Shown: positions 50,230-59,084 of the stretch, piece after piece
Layout: the number at the start of each line of letters is the position of its first letter
Position numbering within the stretch: the stretch's first letter is position 1
Source of the DNA: Thiocapsa roseilacustris
Lineage (GTDB): Bacteria > Pseudomonadota > Gammaproteobacteria > Chromatiales > Chromatiaceae
DNA length: 64,000 bases
Assembly: GCF_041903755.1 (NCBI RefSeq)
Contig: NZ_JBBWVE010000004.1
Location: forward strand, 62,001-126,000
Direction of reading: 5' to 3'
Made by a program: the position numbers and the translations under genes
Notes under the pieces: model-generated
What the model saw: only the letters and a program-made list of their open reading frames with translations
Database searches by the model: none
What the model was told of the DNA's origin: nothing

Positions 50230-50448
50230 ACGGGAAATCGCGATCGAGCCGGTGGGAGGATTGCTCTCCTGTCGCCATGCTCCGGTCCGCGAGCAGCGTA
50301 GAGTACAGGAAGTTATGATTGCGTTCAAATCAGGCAAAAAGACTGGAAGGACGATCCCTATGCGACGGGGAATGTCCTTTCCGAAATCCACCTCCAAAGA
50401 GAAATCCACAAAAACATGGTTTCCCGAAAGGATCCGGGGCATCCGGCG

Positions 50449-51249
50449 ATGGCAGATGTTGCCGATCGTTACCGCCTGTATCAGCTTGCAGTCCAGAACC
50501 CGCGAACGGAGATCGACTTCGTCGACCGCACCTTTCGGCAATTACGCGGACGAAGCGCCCGCTTGCTGCGGGAGGACTTCTGCGGAACGGCGGCGGTGTG
50601 CTGCGAGTGGGTGGGTCGGCGCAAACGCAATCGGGCCTGCGGCGTCGACTTTGATCCCGATGCCCTCGCGTGGGGGCAACGTCATAACCTTGCGGCGATG
50701 GACGCGACCGCACAGGCGCGTGTCGCATTGATCGAGGGGGATGTCCGCGAGGTCGAGACGCCCTCCCCCGATATCCTGTTGGCGATGAATTGCAGCTACT
50801 GGCTGCTCCGCGACCGCTGCCATCTGCTGCGCTATTTCGAGCGGGTACGCGACGCCTTGGCTGTGGGCGGCATCTTCTTTCTCGACGCCTTCGGGGGTTA
50901 CGACACCTTTCGCCTGTTGACCGAGGAGCGGCGCGTGGAGGATCCGCAGGGCGGCGGCTTCACCTATATATGGGAGCAGGCTCTGTACGAGCCCGTGACC
51001 GGCAGACTGGTCTGTCATATCCATTTTCGTTTCGACGACGGATCGGAATGGCCGCGTGCCTTCAGCTACGATTGGCGCCTGTGGACCTTGCCGGAGATCC
51101 GCGAGTTGTTGGCGGTAGCCGGTTTTTCGCGCGTGATGGTCTATTGGCAAGGTTGGGATGCGCACGGCAAGCCGGACGGCGTCTTCGTGCCGGTCGAAAG
51201 CGGGGAGCCGGACGCCGGGTGGATCGCTTATCTGACGGCGGAGAAGTAG
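50449..51249 (+). CDS. Class I SAM-dependent methyltransferase
   Basis: A 266-aa enzyme from ATG 50449 (MADVADRYRLYQLAVQNP; ATG 50416 would add 11 residues). The Rossmann core includes LLREDFCGTAAVCCEWV (motif I variant), NRACGVDFDPDALAWG (acidic post-I), and SPDILLAMNCSYWLLRD with GGIFFLDAFGG. The substrate is unknown. It begins downstream of the tRNA on the chromosomal side. Confidence 0.8.
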   Translation: MADVADRYRLYQLAVQNPRTEIDFVDRTFRQLRGRSARLLREDFCGTAAVCCEWVGRRKRNRACGVDFDPDALAWGQRHNLAAMDATAQARVALIEGDVREVETPSPDILLAMNCSYWLLRDRCHLLRYFERVRDALAVGGIFFLDAFGGYDTFRLLTEERRVEDPQGGGFTYIWEQALYEPVTGRLVCHIHFRFDDGSEWPRAFSYDWRLWTLPEIRELLAVAGFSRVMVYWQGWDAHGKPDGVFVPVESGEPDAGWIAYLTAEK

Positions 51250-51385
51250 TCATCTTTCGGGGCTGACCTGGATCCGTTCTTTGGCTTCGGGGCGAGCTTG
51301 CACATCCGGGCGGCGTGACGGCGCAGGGGCTGCCGCGGGGATGGGTTTCGCTGCGCTCGGGCTGGGCTGGGACTGAGACGTGGGA

Positions 51386-51424
51386 GCGGGAAGGATGTGT
51401 TTCGCTTCGCTCTACCCATCCTAC
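51386..51424 (-). repeat. Coding-like dispersed repeat (GTAGGATGGGTAGAGCGAAGCG type)
   Basis: Minus strand: CCGTAGGATGGGTAGAGCGA followed by AGCGAAACACATCC. This sequence type is dispersed in many gammaproteobacterial genomes and often translates as GWVERSETHP-like peptides. It supplies the stop codon of mobB. Degenerate related sequence extends to about 51340. Confidence 0.65.
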
Positions 51425-51981
51425 GGCATTTGTTGGGTGTGGGCAGGGATGCGCAAGCGGATGTCTTGGATGCGGGACAGGATGAAATCGCCAACGGTAT
51501 CGGGTGTGTCGAGAGGGAGGACAACGAGCGGCGGCTCGACCGCGAGGGGCGCGTCGGTGGCCACGGCGATGATGTCCGAATCTCCGGGGTAGAGCGGCGC
51601 TTCCCCGGTGGACGGGCGATGGACCTCGATCTTCGGATAGGCCGCATGCTTGAAGCCTTCCACAAGGACCAGATCGAGTCGCTCGAGCTCGAATCGCGCG
51701 AGCATCCGACGAAGATCCGGGTCCTCGCCCTGCACCGGATTTTGGACCTGCAACGCCCAGCGCGCCTTGGAGGCAAGCAGGGTCTGATGCGCACCCGCCT
51801 CGCGCACCTCGTAGCTGTCCTTGCCCGGCACGTCCAGGTCGAAGCGATGGTGTGCATGCTTGAGGTAACCGACACGCAGACCACGACCGCCGAGGACGGC
51901 GACGACCCGCCGGATCAAGGTAGTCTTGCCGGTCCCGCTCGGGGCGACGAAGCCGACCACGGGAATGCTTGTCTCGCCCAT
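51421..51981 (-). CDS. mobB: Molybdopterin-guanine dinucleotide biosynthesis adaptor MobB
   Basis: A 186-aa GTP-binding protein that helps MobA attach GMP to molybdopterin. P-loop FVAPSGTGKTTLIRRVV at residues 12-28; RGLRVGYLKHAHHRFDLDVPGKDSYEVREAGAHQTLLAS and LDLVLVEGFKHAAYPKIEVHR are MobB signatures. Needed for molybdoenzymes such as nitrate reductase. Its TAG stop lies in a dispersed repeat, so the C-terminus (HTQQMP) may be repeat-derived. Confidence 0.93.
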   Translation of the reverse strand: MGETSIPVVGFVAPSGTGKTTLIRRVVAVLGGRGLRVGYLKHAHHRFDLDVPGKDSYEVREAGAHQTLLASKARWALQVQNPVQGEDPDLRRMLARFELERLDLVLVEGFKHAAYPKIEVHRPSTGEAPLYPGDSDIIAVATDAPLAVEPPLVVLPLDTPDTVGDFILSRIQDIRLRIPAHTQQMP

Positions 51982-52221
51982 CGGGTTGATCCTTGGTGCA
52001 CATGGGGGACGGCATCGCCTCTTCGGGCGCGCCTGTTCGTCGTTATTCTAAACGCATGAGCCCAGTCCACACCTTGGACATTTCCAGAAGGCCGGCGCAG
52101 AATGTCACCCAGAAGCGGTCGGCCCCTATACCGGTCACGACCGACGCCGCGCACCACCGCGCATTCCTCGCGAAATCCAGTTCCTCGACGGCATCGTCCC
52201 GAAGCAAAGACCCCCGAATCC

Positions 52222-53889
52222 ATGGCTCAATACATCTTTACAATGAACCGGGTCGGCAAAATCGTGCCGCCCAAGCGCGTCATCCTGCGCGATATCTCGC
52301 TGTCCTTCTTCCCGGGTGCCAAGATCGGCGTGCTCGGTCTGAACGGCTCGGGCAAGTCGACCCTGCTCAAGATCATGGCCGGTCTCGATACCGAGATCGA
52401 GGGCGAGGCGCGTCCCCAGCCCGGCATCAAGATCGGTTTCCTGTCGCAGGAGCCGGGGCTCGACGCAACCAAAGACGTGCGCGGCAACGTCGAGGAGGCG
52501 CTCGGCCACATCACGGCGGCCTTGGAGCGGCTCGACGCGGTCTACGCGGCCTATGCGGAGCCGGATGCGGACTTCGACGCCCTGGCCAAAGAGCAGGCCG
52601 ATCTCGAGAACCTAATCGAGGCCACCGACGGACACAACCTGGAGCGCACGCTGGAGGTCGCCGCCGATGCGCTGCGTCTCCCGCCTTGGGATGCCGACGT
52701 GACCAAGCTCTCGGGCGGGGAGCGTCGCCGAGTCGCGCTCTGCCGTCTGCTGCTGTCCAAACCCGACATGCTGCTCCTCGACGAGCCGACCAACCACTTG
52801 GACGCCGAATCCGTCGCCTGGCTCGAACGCTTCCTGCACGAGTATCCCGGCACCGTCGTGGCCGTCACCCATGACCGTTACTTCCTGGACAATGTTGCCG
52901 GCTGGATCCTGGAGCTCGACCGCGGACACGGCATCCCCTGGGAGGGCAACTATTCCTCTTGGCTGGAGCAGAAAGAGCAGCGACTGGAGCTAGAGCAGAA
53001 GCAGGAGCAGGCCCGCATCAAGTCCATGAAACACGAGCTGGAATGGGTGCGCTCCAACCCGAAGGGCCGCCACGCCAAGAGCAAGGCGCGCATGGCCCGG
53101 TTCGACGAGCTGCAGTCGCAGGAATTTCAGGCGCGCAACGAGACCAACGAGATCTACATCCCGCCCGGCCCGCGTCTGGGTGACATGGTGATCGAGGCCG
53201 ATGGGCTGAAGAAGGCCTACGGCGACAATCTGCTCTACGACAACCTCTCCTTCACCCTCCCCAAGGGCGGCATCGTCGGCATCATCGGCCCGAACGGCGC
53301 GGGCAAAACCACGCTCTTCCGCATCCTGACCGGTCAGGAGACACCCGACGCCGGCAACCTGCGCATCGGCGAGACCGTTCAGATCGCCTATGTCGATCAA
53401 AGTCGTGATGCGCTCGACGACAGCAAAAGCGTCTGGGAGGAGATCTCCGACGGGGCCGACAACATCGTGGTCGGTCGCTACGAGATGTCCTCGCGCGCCT
53501 ATTGCAGCCGCTTCAACTTCAAGAGCACCGATCAGCAAAAGCGCATCGGCGATCTCTCCGGCGGGGAACGCAACCGCGTCCATCTGTCGAAACTCTTGAA
53601 GAGCGGCGGCAACCTCCTGCTGCTCGACGAGCCCACCAACGATCTGGATGTCGAGACCCTGCGTGCGCTCGAAGAGGCGCTGTTGACCTTCCCGGGCTGC
53701 GCGGTGGTGATCAGTCATGATCGCTGGTTCCTGGATCGGATCGCGACCCACATCCTGGCCTTTGAGGGCGACTCGCAGGTGACCTGGTTCGAAGGCAACT
53801 ATGCCGACTACGAGGCCGACCGGCATCGGCGCTTGGGCACCGAGGCGGATCAGCCGCACCGGCTCAAATATCGGAGGCTTACCGCCTAG
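52222..53889 (+). CDS. ettA: EttA, energy-dependent translational throttle ABC-F ATPase
   Basis: A 555-aa ABC-F protein with two ATPase domains: Walker A GLNGSGKST and GPNGAGKTT, signatures LSGGERRRVALCRLLL and LSGGERNRVHLSKLL, Walker B LLLDEPTNHLDAESVAWLERFL and LLLDEPTNDLDVETLRALEEAL. The arm and linker (KEQRLELEQKQEQARIKSMKHELEWVRSNPKGRHAKSKARMARFDEL) match EttA. It binds the ribosomal E site and gates early elongation by ATP/ADP state. Start MAQYIFTMNRVGKIVPPKR is conserved. Divergent from mobB. Confidence 0.96.
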   Translation: MAQYIFTMNRVGKIVPPKRVILRDISLSFFPGAKIGVLGLNGSGKSTLLKIMAGLDTEIEGEARPQPGIKIGFLSQEPGLDATKDVRGNVEEALGHITAALERLDAVYAAYAEPDADFDALAKEQADLENLIEATDGHNLERTLEVAADALRLPPWDADVTKLSGGERRRVALCRLLLSKPDMLLLDEPTNHLDAESVAWLERFLHEYPGTVVAVTHDRYFLDNVAGWILELDRGHGIPWEGNYSSWLEQKEQRLELEQKQEQARIKSMKHELEWVRSNPKGRHAKSKARMARFDELQSQEFQARNETNEIYIPPGPRLGDMVIEADGLKKAYGDNLLYDNLSFTLPKGGIVGIIGPNGAGKTTLFRILTGQETPDAGNLRIGETVQIAYVDQSRDALDDSKSVWEEISDGADNIVVGRYEMSSRAYCSRFNFKSTDQQKRIGDLSGGERNRVHLSKLLKSGGNLLLLDEPTNDLDVETLRALEEALLTFPGCAVVISHDRWFLDRIATHILAFEGDSQVTWFEGNYADYEADRHRRLGTEADQPHRLKYRRLTA

Positions 53890-53917
53890 ACGGCCACGGG
53901 GCCGTCTGCGCCCGACC

Positions 53918-56017
53918 ATGAGTCTGCGTCTGAACCGATTGATTCGGCAACACTGGAAACCCTGGCCGGTTGTTCCCGCCTCCACGCGCTCGGCCACTCG
54001 GGGCTTTCTGATCGCCCTGAGCGGCAGCCTCCTGACCTTAGGCCTGGTCGCCTGGGACTATCGCGAGCGGCTGTCCGCGATCGCGGACGATGCGAGCAAT
54101 CAACCCGCCGAGCTCGGGGTTGCATTGGTCCTCGCGCTGGTCGCCGCGACGGCAACGGCGGCAATCACACTCTTCTTCTATTTGCGTTTCCGTGTGCTCT
54201 CTCGCGCCGAGCTGCGCGACCTCTCCGATCTGAGTGCGGCCGGAGAGACCTTGCGCACGCTGCTCGGAACCGTCTCGCACGGGGTGATCCTGACCGACAT
54301 CGACGGCCGAATCCGCTTGTTCAATCCGGCCGCCGAGATCCTTTTCGGACGCCTCGCCGAAGAGACCCTGGCCTTACCGATCGAGATCCTGATCCCGGAT
54401 CTGCGGCAGTCGGATGCGGTCGATGGCTCGCGGGCGAGCACCAAGCTCTCACCGCGCGTTCTGCACCTCAACGGCGTGCGCGCGGACGATCGGCGGCTCC
54501 CGATGCGCGTGCTGACCCGGCCCTTGACGCTCGACGGGGAGGATTTCCGACTGCTGATCGTCGAGGACTTGACCGAGTCCGAGCGCAGCGGGCAACGCAT
54601 GGAATTCCTCGAGCAGCGCGACCCGCTGACGGGGCTTCAGAACCGACCGACCTTCGAGCGTATCCTCGGTGCCGTCGCACCGCTGCGCAGCGCGGAGCAC
54701 CCCAAACATGCGCTCTGCTTGATCGACATCGACCGTTTCAAGGTGATCAACGACACCTTCGGCCACGCCGCCGGCAACAAGGTCCTCGAACAGCTCGGGC
54801 AGATCGTCAAGACCAAATTGGCCGCCGCAACCGCCCTGGCCCGCTTGAGCGGAGACGAGATCGTCGCCCTCTTCGTCGGGGATGCGGCAAATCATGCGAA
54901 GGGGCTCTGCGAAGATCTGATTCGCACGACCCGCAACTTTCTCTTCACCTGGCAGGAACGTTCTTTCGACATTACGCTCAGCATCGGCCTTGTCGCGTTC
55001 GACCCTGCGAAGGTCGGTGCCGTCGATGCGCTCGGACAGGCCGATCTCGCCTGCCGTGCCGCCAAACATCAGGGTCGCGATCGGATCCATGTCTACGGCC
55101 ATCGCGATGCCGAGAGCATCCGGCACCGCGGAGATCTGGCCTTGGTGCCCGCGATCGGCCGTGCGCTGAACGACGGGCGATTCCGGATCATGGCTCAGCC
55201 GATCCAAGCGCTCAACGGCACCAACGAGCCGGTCCACTACGAGATCCTGGCCCGGATGCAGGATGAGAAGGGCAACGCCGTGGTGCCGGACACCTTCATC
55301 GCGGCGGCCGAGCGCCACATTCTCATGCCGACGATCGACCGATGGATCGTCACGCATGTCTTCTCCCACCAATCCGAGCAACTTGCCGCTTGGCACGAGG
55401 CGGTTCCGGATCGCTTCATGCTCGCGATCAATCTGTCCGGGACCACGCTGATGGACGACGGCTTCACCGCCTATCTCAAACGTCAATTCGCCGAGTACGC
55501 GGTTCCCTACGCCAGCATCTGCTTCGAGATCACGGAGACCGCCGCCGTCGCGGATCTGCGCCGCGCACGAACCTTCATGCAGGAGATGCGCGCACTCGGG
55601 ACATCCTTCGCGATCGACGATTTCGGAACGGGCTTCGCCTCCTATGCCTATCTGAAGTTCCTGCCGGTGGACTATCTCAAGATCGACGGGAGCTTCGTGC
55701 GCAATCTGGAGACGAACCCGGTTGATCGCGCACTCGTCTCGTCGATCAACCATATCGGGCATGTCTTGGGCATGAAGACAATCGCCGAATGGGCCGAGAC
55801 CCCGAAGCTGGTCGAGCGACTTCGCACGATGGGCGTGGACTATGCCCAAGGCTTCGCAGTCGGACGACCGTTGCGGCTGGAGGATCTTCGGCTGCATCGC
55901 GCCTTGCGACAGGATGCATCCGTGCAGGCTCCGGCGGATGTCCTGCCTCGCTCGGTCGCGCTTTCGTTGTCGTTGTCATTGTCGTTGTCGTTGTCGTTGT
56001 CGTTGTCGCAATCGTAA
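53918..56017 (+). CDS. PAS-GGDEF(degenerate)-EAL c-di-GMP phosphodiesterase with repeat-derived LS tail
   Basis: A 699-aa membrane protein. Two N-terminal helices (GFLIALSGSLLTLGLVAW, LGVALVLALVAATATAAITLFFYL) precede a PAS domain (about 110-235), a GGDEF domain with degenerate ARLSGDEIVALF, and an EAL domain (EILARM in place of EALxR; NLSGTTLMDDGF, CFEITETAAV, IDDFGTGFASYAYLKFLPVDYLKIDGSFV). Probably hydrolyses c-di-GMP. The last residues (LSLSLSLSLSLSLSLSQS) are encoded by a TTGTCG microsatellite of element S3 and can vary in steps of two residues without frameshift. Confidence 0.88.
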   Translation: MSLRLNRLIRQHWKPWPVVPASTRSATRGFLIALSGSLLTLGLVAWDYRERLSAIADDASNQPAELGVALVLALVAATATAAITLFFYLRFRVLSRAELRDLSDLSAAGETLRTLLGTVSHGVILTDIDGRIRLFNPAAEILFGRLAEETLALPIEILIPDLRQSDAVDGSRASTKLSPRVLHLNGVRADDRRLPMRVLTRPLTLDGEDFRLLIVEDLTESERSGQRMEFLEQRDPLTGLQNRPTFERILGAVAPLRSAEHPKHALCLIDIDRFKVINDTFGHAAGNKVLEQLGQIVKTKLAAATALARLSGDEIVALFVGDAANHAKGLCEDLIRTTRNFLFTWQERSFDITLSIGLVAFDPAKVGAVDALGQADLACRAAKHQGRDRIHVYGHRDAESIRHRGDLALVPAIGRALNDGRFRIMAQPIQALNGTNEPVHYEILARMQDEKGNAVVPDTFIAAAERHILMPTIDRWIVTHVFSHQSEQLAAWHEAVPDRFMLAINLSGTTLMDDGFTAYLKRQFAEYAVPYASICFEITETAAVADLRRARTFMQEMRALGTSFAIDDFGTGFASYAYLKFLPVDYLKIDGSFVRNLETNPVDRALVSSINHIGHVLGMKTIAEWAETPKLVERLRTMGVDYAQGFAVGRPLRLEDLRLHRALRQDASVQAPADVLPRSVALSLSLSLSLSLSLSLSQS

Positions 56018-56062
56018 TCGTAATCGACAACGATCAGATTCGGTGCTCAACTGATTACTGAC
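55965..56062 (+). repeat. GTTGTC-microsatellite element, copy S3
   Basis: About seven (TTGTCG) units, then CAATCGTAATCGTAATCGAC, then AACGATCAGATTCGGTGCTC and AACTGATTACTGAC. The tail matches S1 and S2. It encodes the (Leu-Ser)n end and stop of the EAL gene. Confidence 0.8.
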
Positions 56063-56076
56063 ACGTTACTAACGAG

Positions 56077-56513
56077 ATGGGTGCCAAGAAACGACTCCTC
56101 CAACGCGCAGAGACCCTGATGGAGCGTCTCGCGGTGTTGCTGCCAGGCGGCACCGAGTCCCCGGACTGGGACGCCCACGCCTTTCGGTGGCGCCGCCGCG
56201 GCGATCGCGGTTGGTTGCAGGCGGTGCCCGCTCCGCATCGGATCGACCTCGGCGACCTGCTCTGTCTGGATCGGCAGAAGGCCGAGATCGAGCGCAATAC
56301 CGTGCGTTCCTCGCCGGTCGCGGGGCCAACAACGTCCTTTTGTGGGGCTCTCGCGGGACCGGCAAATCCTCGCTGATCAAGGCGGTCTTCAATTTCCGAA
56401 GCCGCTGCACGCGAGACGCTCGAGCGTGCCGCTCTCCAGTGGGCCTTGCGCCGCGGCTCGCGCAGCGGTCGGACGGCCTGGCAGTTCGCACGCGACTGGT
56501 CCGGGCGCGGCTG
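56077..56513 (+). pseudogene. DUF815 AAA+ ATPase, frameshifted and internally deleted
   Basis: The 5' part encodes a DUF815 N-terminus (RAETLMERLAVLLPG, then HRIDLGDLLCLDRQKAEIERNT), after which the frame changes near 56300 to RAFLAGRGANNVLLWGSRGTGKSSLIKAVFN (Walker A). The DNA then jumps at about 56392 to the family C-terminus (RETLERAALQWALRRGSRSGRTAWQFARDW). Some 120 residues with Walker B are missing. It follows S3 directly, suggesting repeat-associated deletion. Confidence 0.78.
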
Positions 56514-56548
56514 ACCGGCGGGATCTATGCGGCCGGCGAGCTCGACGC

Positions 56549-56688
56549 CTAAGGCGAATTCCGGAAACCTTTATGCCAAGGGCGTAGGTTGTGCCGAGCC
56601 GTGCGAGGCACAACCGACCGTAGGCGCAAGTTGTGCCTCCTATCGTCAGCACAACCTACGGGTATGGAAGTTTGCAGAAATCACCTAC
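56549..56688 (-). repeat. MITE-like repeat, copy B (inverted)
   Basis: Reverse complement of copy A (2511-2651) with few differences. The ends CTAAGGCGAATTCCGG and GCAGAAATCACCTAC preserve the inverted repeats. Inserted just after the DUF815 remnant. Confidence 0.85.
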
Positions 56689-56951
56689 AAGCGCCGGGTG
56701 TGTGCGCTGAACCGCGGCGATGTCCTGCGGTTCGTGGATCTCACCTTCACGGGAGCGAATTCGTGAGCTCTTCGAGGGCATCGGCGAGAGTTTGATGGGA
56801 GGCGACGAGGAGAAGGTCGGGGTGCTCGACCTCACGCTAAGCTCCTTCGAGACGTCTCCCGAGCGCGCCCGCGCGGCGGACTGAAGTCCGCCTCCCCGGG
56901 GTGCCGACTGAAGTCGGCGTACCCGGGGCGTGCGGCCGGGCCCTGCCCGCT
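56689..56951. other. Gap with gene remnants and small hairpins
   Basis: Short coding-like pieces (NRGDVLRFVDLTFTGANS; ELFEGIGESLMGGDEEKVGVLDLTLSS) end in stops and are not assignable. Hairpins GGACTGAAGTCC (56878) and GCCGACTGAAGTCGGC (56903) follow. Confidence 0.5.
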
Positions 56952-58118
56952 CTACCTCACCACATACGGCTTGGTCTTCACCGACGCTGCACCGGCCCCG
57001 ACCAGCTCCCCCGCGTTAACCAACACCGGCTGAATCCACCCTAGCCGGCTCTCCGCCAACCCCTCGCCATAGCGGATCCGCCGGAAGTGTCCGCGCCGCC
57101 AATGCGGCTTTACGTGCCGGTCGGTCCCGCGCGGCAGGAACCCGCCCTGCCCTGCTCCACCCAAGCCTTCCGGAAGAGCACTCGGCCCGATCAGGATCCG
57201 GTCATAGGCCGTGGTCAACTTGCGGCCGATCTTCGCCGCCTTTCTCGGCCCGAGACCCCGCAGGCGCTGCTCCAGGTCGCTCCGCTCGGTAACCATCAGC
57301 TTCTCCGCATCGGGAAGGTTCAGGTACAGCAGCACCTTGGCCAGCTCCGAGATCGCGGCAGTCGCACAGGCGATCTCGACCGGCAGCGGCGGCAACACTC
57401 CGGCATCCTCGCCGCGTGGCGCGGCATAGTAGGCGTTGTGCCGCGCGAGCATGGCGCTCAGACACTCGTCCTCGTCTTGGATGAACAGGGTCACGTCCTG
57501 TGAGGCATCATCGAGCGCATAACGCTTGCCGATCGGCGAGCCGGTGAAGATCAGCTCGACCACGTGGGTCGGACGCGAGGGATCCAGCCGCAAGGCAGCC
57601 CCGCGGGTCTTGCGTTCGTGCAGGATATGGTGGGGCGGCACCTCGTAGCTGCCGACATAGGCCCCCTCGAGCTCGTGCAGACCGGTCGCCCGATTGAAGA
57701 CCTGCAGCGCACAGGGGCGCGGGAAGGCGATATAGACCGTGGTATAGGGCGCACGGAAGAAACGCACCGGCAACCCCTCGGTCAGATCCGTTGCGCCCAA
57801 GAGCCTTTGAAGAGCGGGCGCCACGGCGAGGATCGGGTCACCATGCACCCGCAGGCGCGCACGCGCCAACAGCAACAGGAATGTACCCAGGTTGTAGCTC
57901 GCCGGCGCATTCATCTGCAGCCCGGCCAACCGCGTCAGCTCGGGCACGCTGCGCAGCAGCCAGGAGCTGGTCACCGATGGATCCAGAAACAGGGGCCGTA
58001 ATCGGTCCCGCAACGCGTCCCCGCCGAGCAAGGATGCTTCGATCGGCGTGCCGAGCGCCGCATCCACGCGCACTGGATGCGGCAAGGCAAGGACGGCAGG
58101 GTCATGCAAGCGGTCCAT
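56952..58118 (-). CDS. Hypothetical protein, C-terminus AcrVA2-like
   Basis: A 388-aa soluble protein. The N-terminal and central parts are mixed helical with no recognised motif (SYEVPPHHILHERKTRG, CATAAISELAKVLLYLNLPD). The C-terminal segment HVKPHWRRGHFRRIRYGEGLAESRLGWIQPVLVN resembles a segment I associate with AcrVA2-family anti-CRISPR and plasmid/phage proteins; this recall is not tested. Start ATG 58118. Surrounded by pseudogenes and repeats, so acquisition by transfer is plausible. No CRISPR array or cas gene is in the window. Confidence 0.55.
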   Translation of the reverse strand: MDRLHDPAVLALPHPVRVDAALGTPIEASLLGGDALRDRLRPLFLDPSVTSSWLLRSVPELTRLAGLQMNAPASYNLGTFLLLLARARLRVHGDPILAVAPALQRLLGATDLTEGLPVRFFRAPYTTVYIAFPRPCALQVFNRATGLHELEGAYVGSYEVPPHHILHERKTRGAALRLDPSRPTHVVELIFTGSPIGKRYALDDASQDVTLFIQDEDECLSAMLARHNAYYAAPRGEDAGVLPPLPVEIACATAAISELAKVLLYLNLPDAEKLMVTERSDLEQRLRGLGPRKAAKIGRKLTTAYDRILIGPSALPEGLGGAGQGGFLPRGTDRHVKPHWRRGHFRRIRYGEGLAESRLGWIQPVLVNAGELVGAGAASVKTKPYVVR

Positions 58119-58504
58119 CAGGCAATCGACACCGGTGAAACCCCCGCGGGCAGTTGAATCATCGAGCGAGTATAAACCCCCGGAGGCGTATCACTCGAAC
58201 CGCCGGCGCTCGGGCGATCTAGCTTGCCACCGACTCAGTCAGCGCCGCCATCATGGTACCCGCTCGAAATGCCTCTCACGGAGACGCTGAGGGCACGGAT
58301 GATCCGAGACCCTTCCTGCGTGCGCTCCGTGTCTTCGTATCCGATCGAGCTGATCTCAACTCAGCCGCGTCAGCCGAAGCGCGATGCGTCGCGACCGAGC
58401 ATCGCAGCCCTGCAACACCTGCATCTACCGGCTGGGTCTGTCCACCCGAGGAAGTCCGAACCGCGATCGGCCGAAGCTGATCATTCTCCGGATGCTGCTC
58501 TACG
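58119..58504. other. Gap of 386 bp without a supported gene
   Basis: A RES toxin is usually preceded by a small Xre-type antitoxin gene. No HTH-like frame can be recognised here, so that partner is either lost or lies within decayed DNA. Confidence 0.5.
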
Positions 58505-59002
58505 AACGAACCTATTCCTGCGTTCCGTCACAAGACCCTGTTGCAACTGGTACAGGAAGGCCGGACCGAGGATGCGATCGGCGACTTCGAGTCCATCAGC
58601 ACTGGATGCATCGGTTGATCCTCTCCGATCCGCCCCCCGGCACCAGGTTATTCCGGGCGCATACCCCGCAGTGGGCCAGCCGGCTCACCCGCGGCGCAGG
58701 CGCCGCAACCCGAGGCGGACGCTTCAACCGAGAAGGCGTCGAGGCGCTGTACCTGTCGCTGGATGAGGTGACCGCCTTGCGCGAGTCCCAGCAGACCTCA
58801 CCCCTCCTTCCACCCTGCACGATGTGCTCGTACACCGTGGCGCTGCGCGACCTGGTCGACCTGCGCCAGCTCCACCATGTGGCGAAGGATAGGGTTGAGC
58901 GGCAGCTTTTGGCCGACCCCGGGCTGTCGGCAGGCGTGCAGACGTGCAGACTTGGTTCGACTCCGCAACACCAGGATCAGGCCCGCTCTCACGGTGCATA
59001 AC
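58505..59002 (+). pseudogene. RES-domain toxin, frameshifted
   Basis: First frame: FRHKTLLQLVQEGRTEDAIGDFESISTGCIG then stop (TGA about 58617). A second frame continues RLFRAHTPQWASRLTRGAGAATRGGRFNREGVEALYLSLDEVTALRESQQ...CTMCSYTVALRDLVDLRQ, the RES core with its Arg and Glu residues; after about 58930 the frame is lost again. RES toxins degrade NAD+ and need an Xre antitoxin. Likely inactive. Confidence 0.72.
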
Positions 59003-59084
59003 GGATATTTCGAGCATTGTGCCGTATGCTATCCACCCGTCGAGGCGCCCGCCCGCGGAGCCCCATGATGCCGACCTCCTCACC

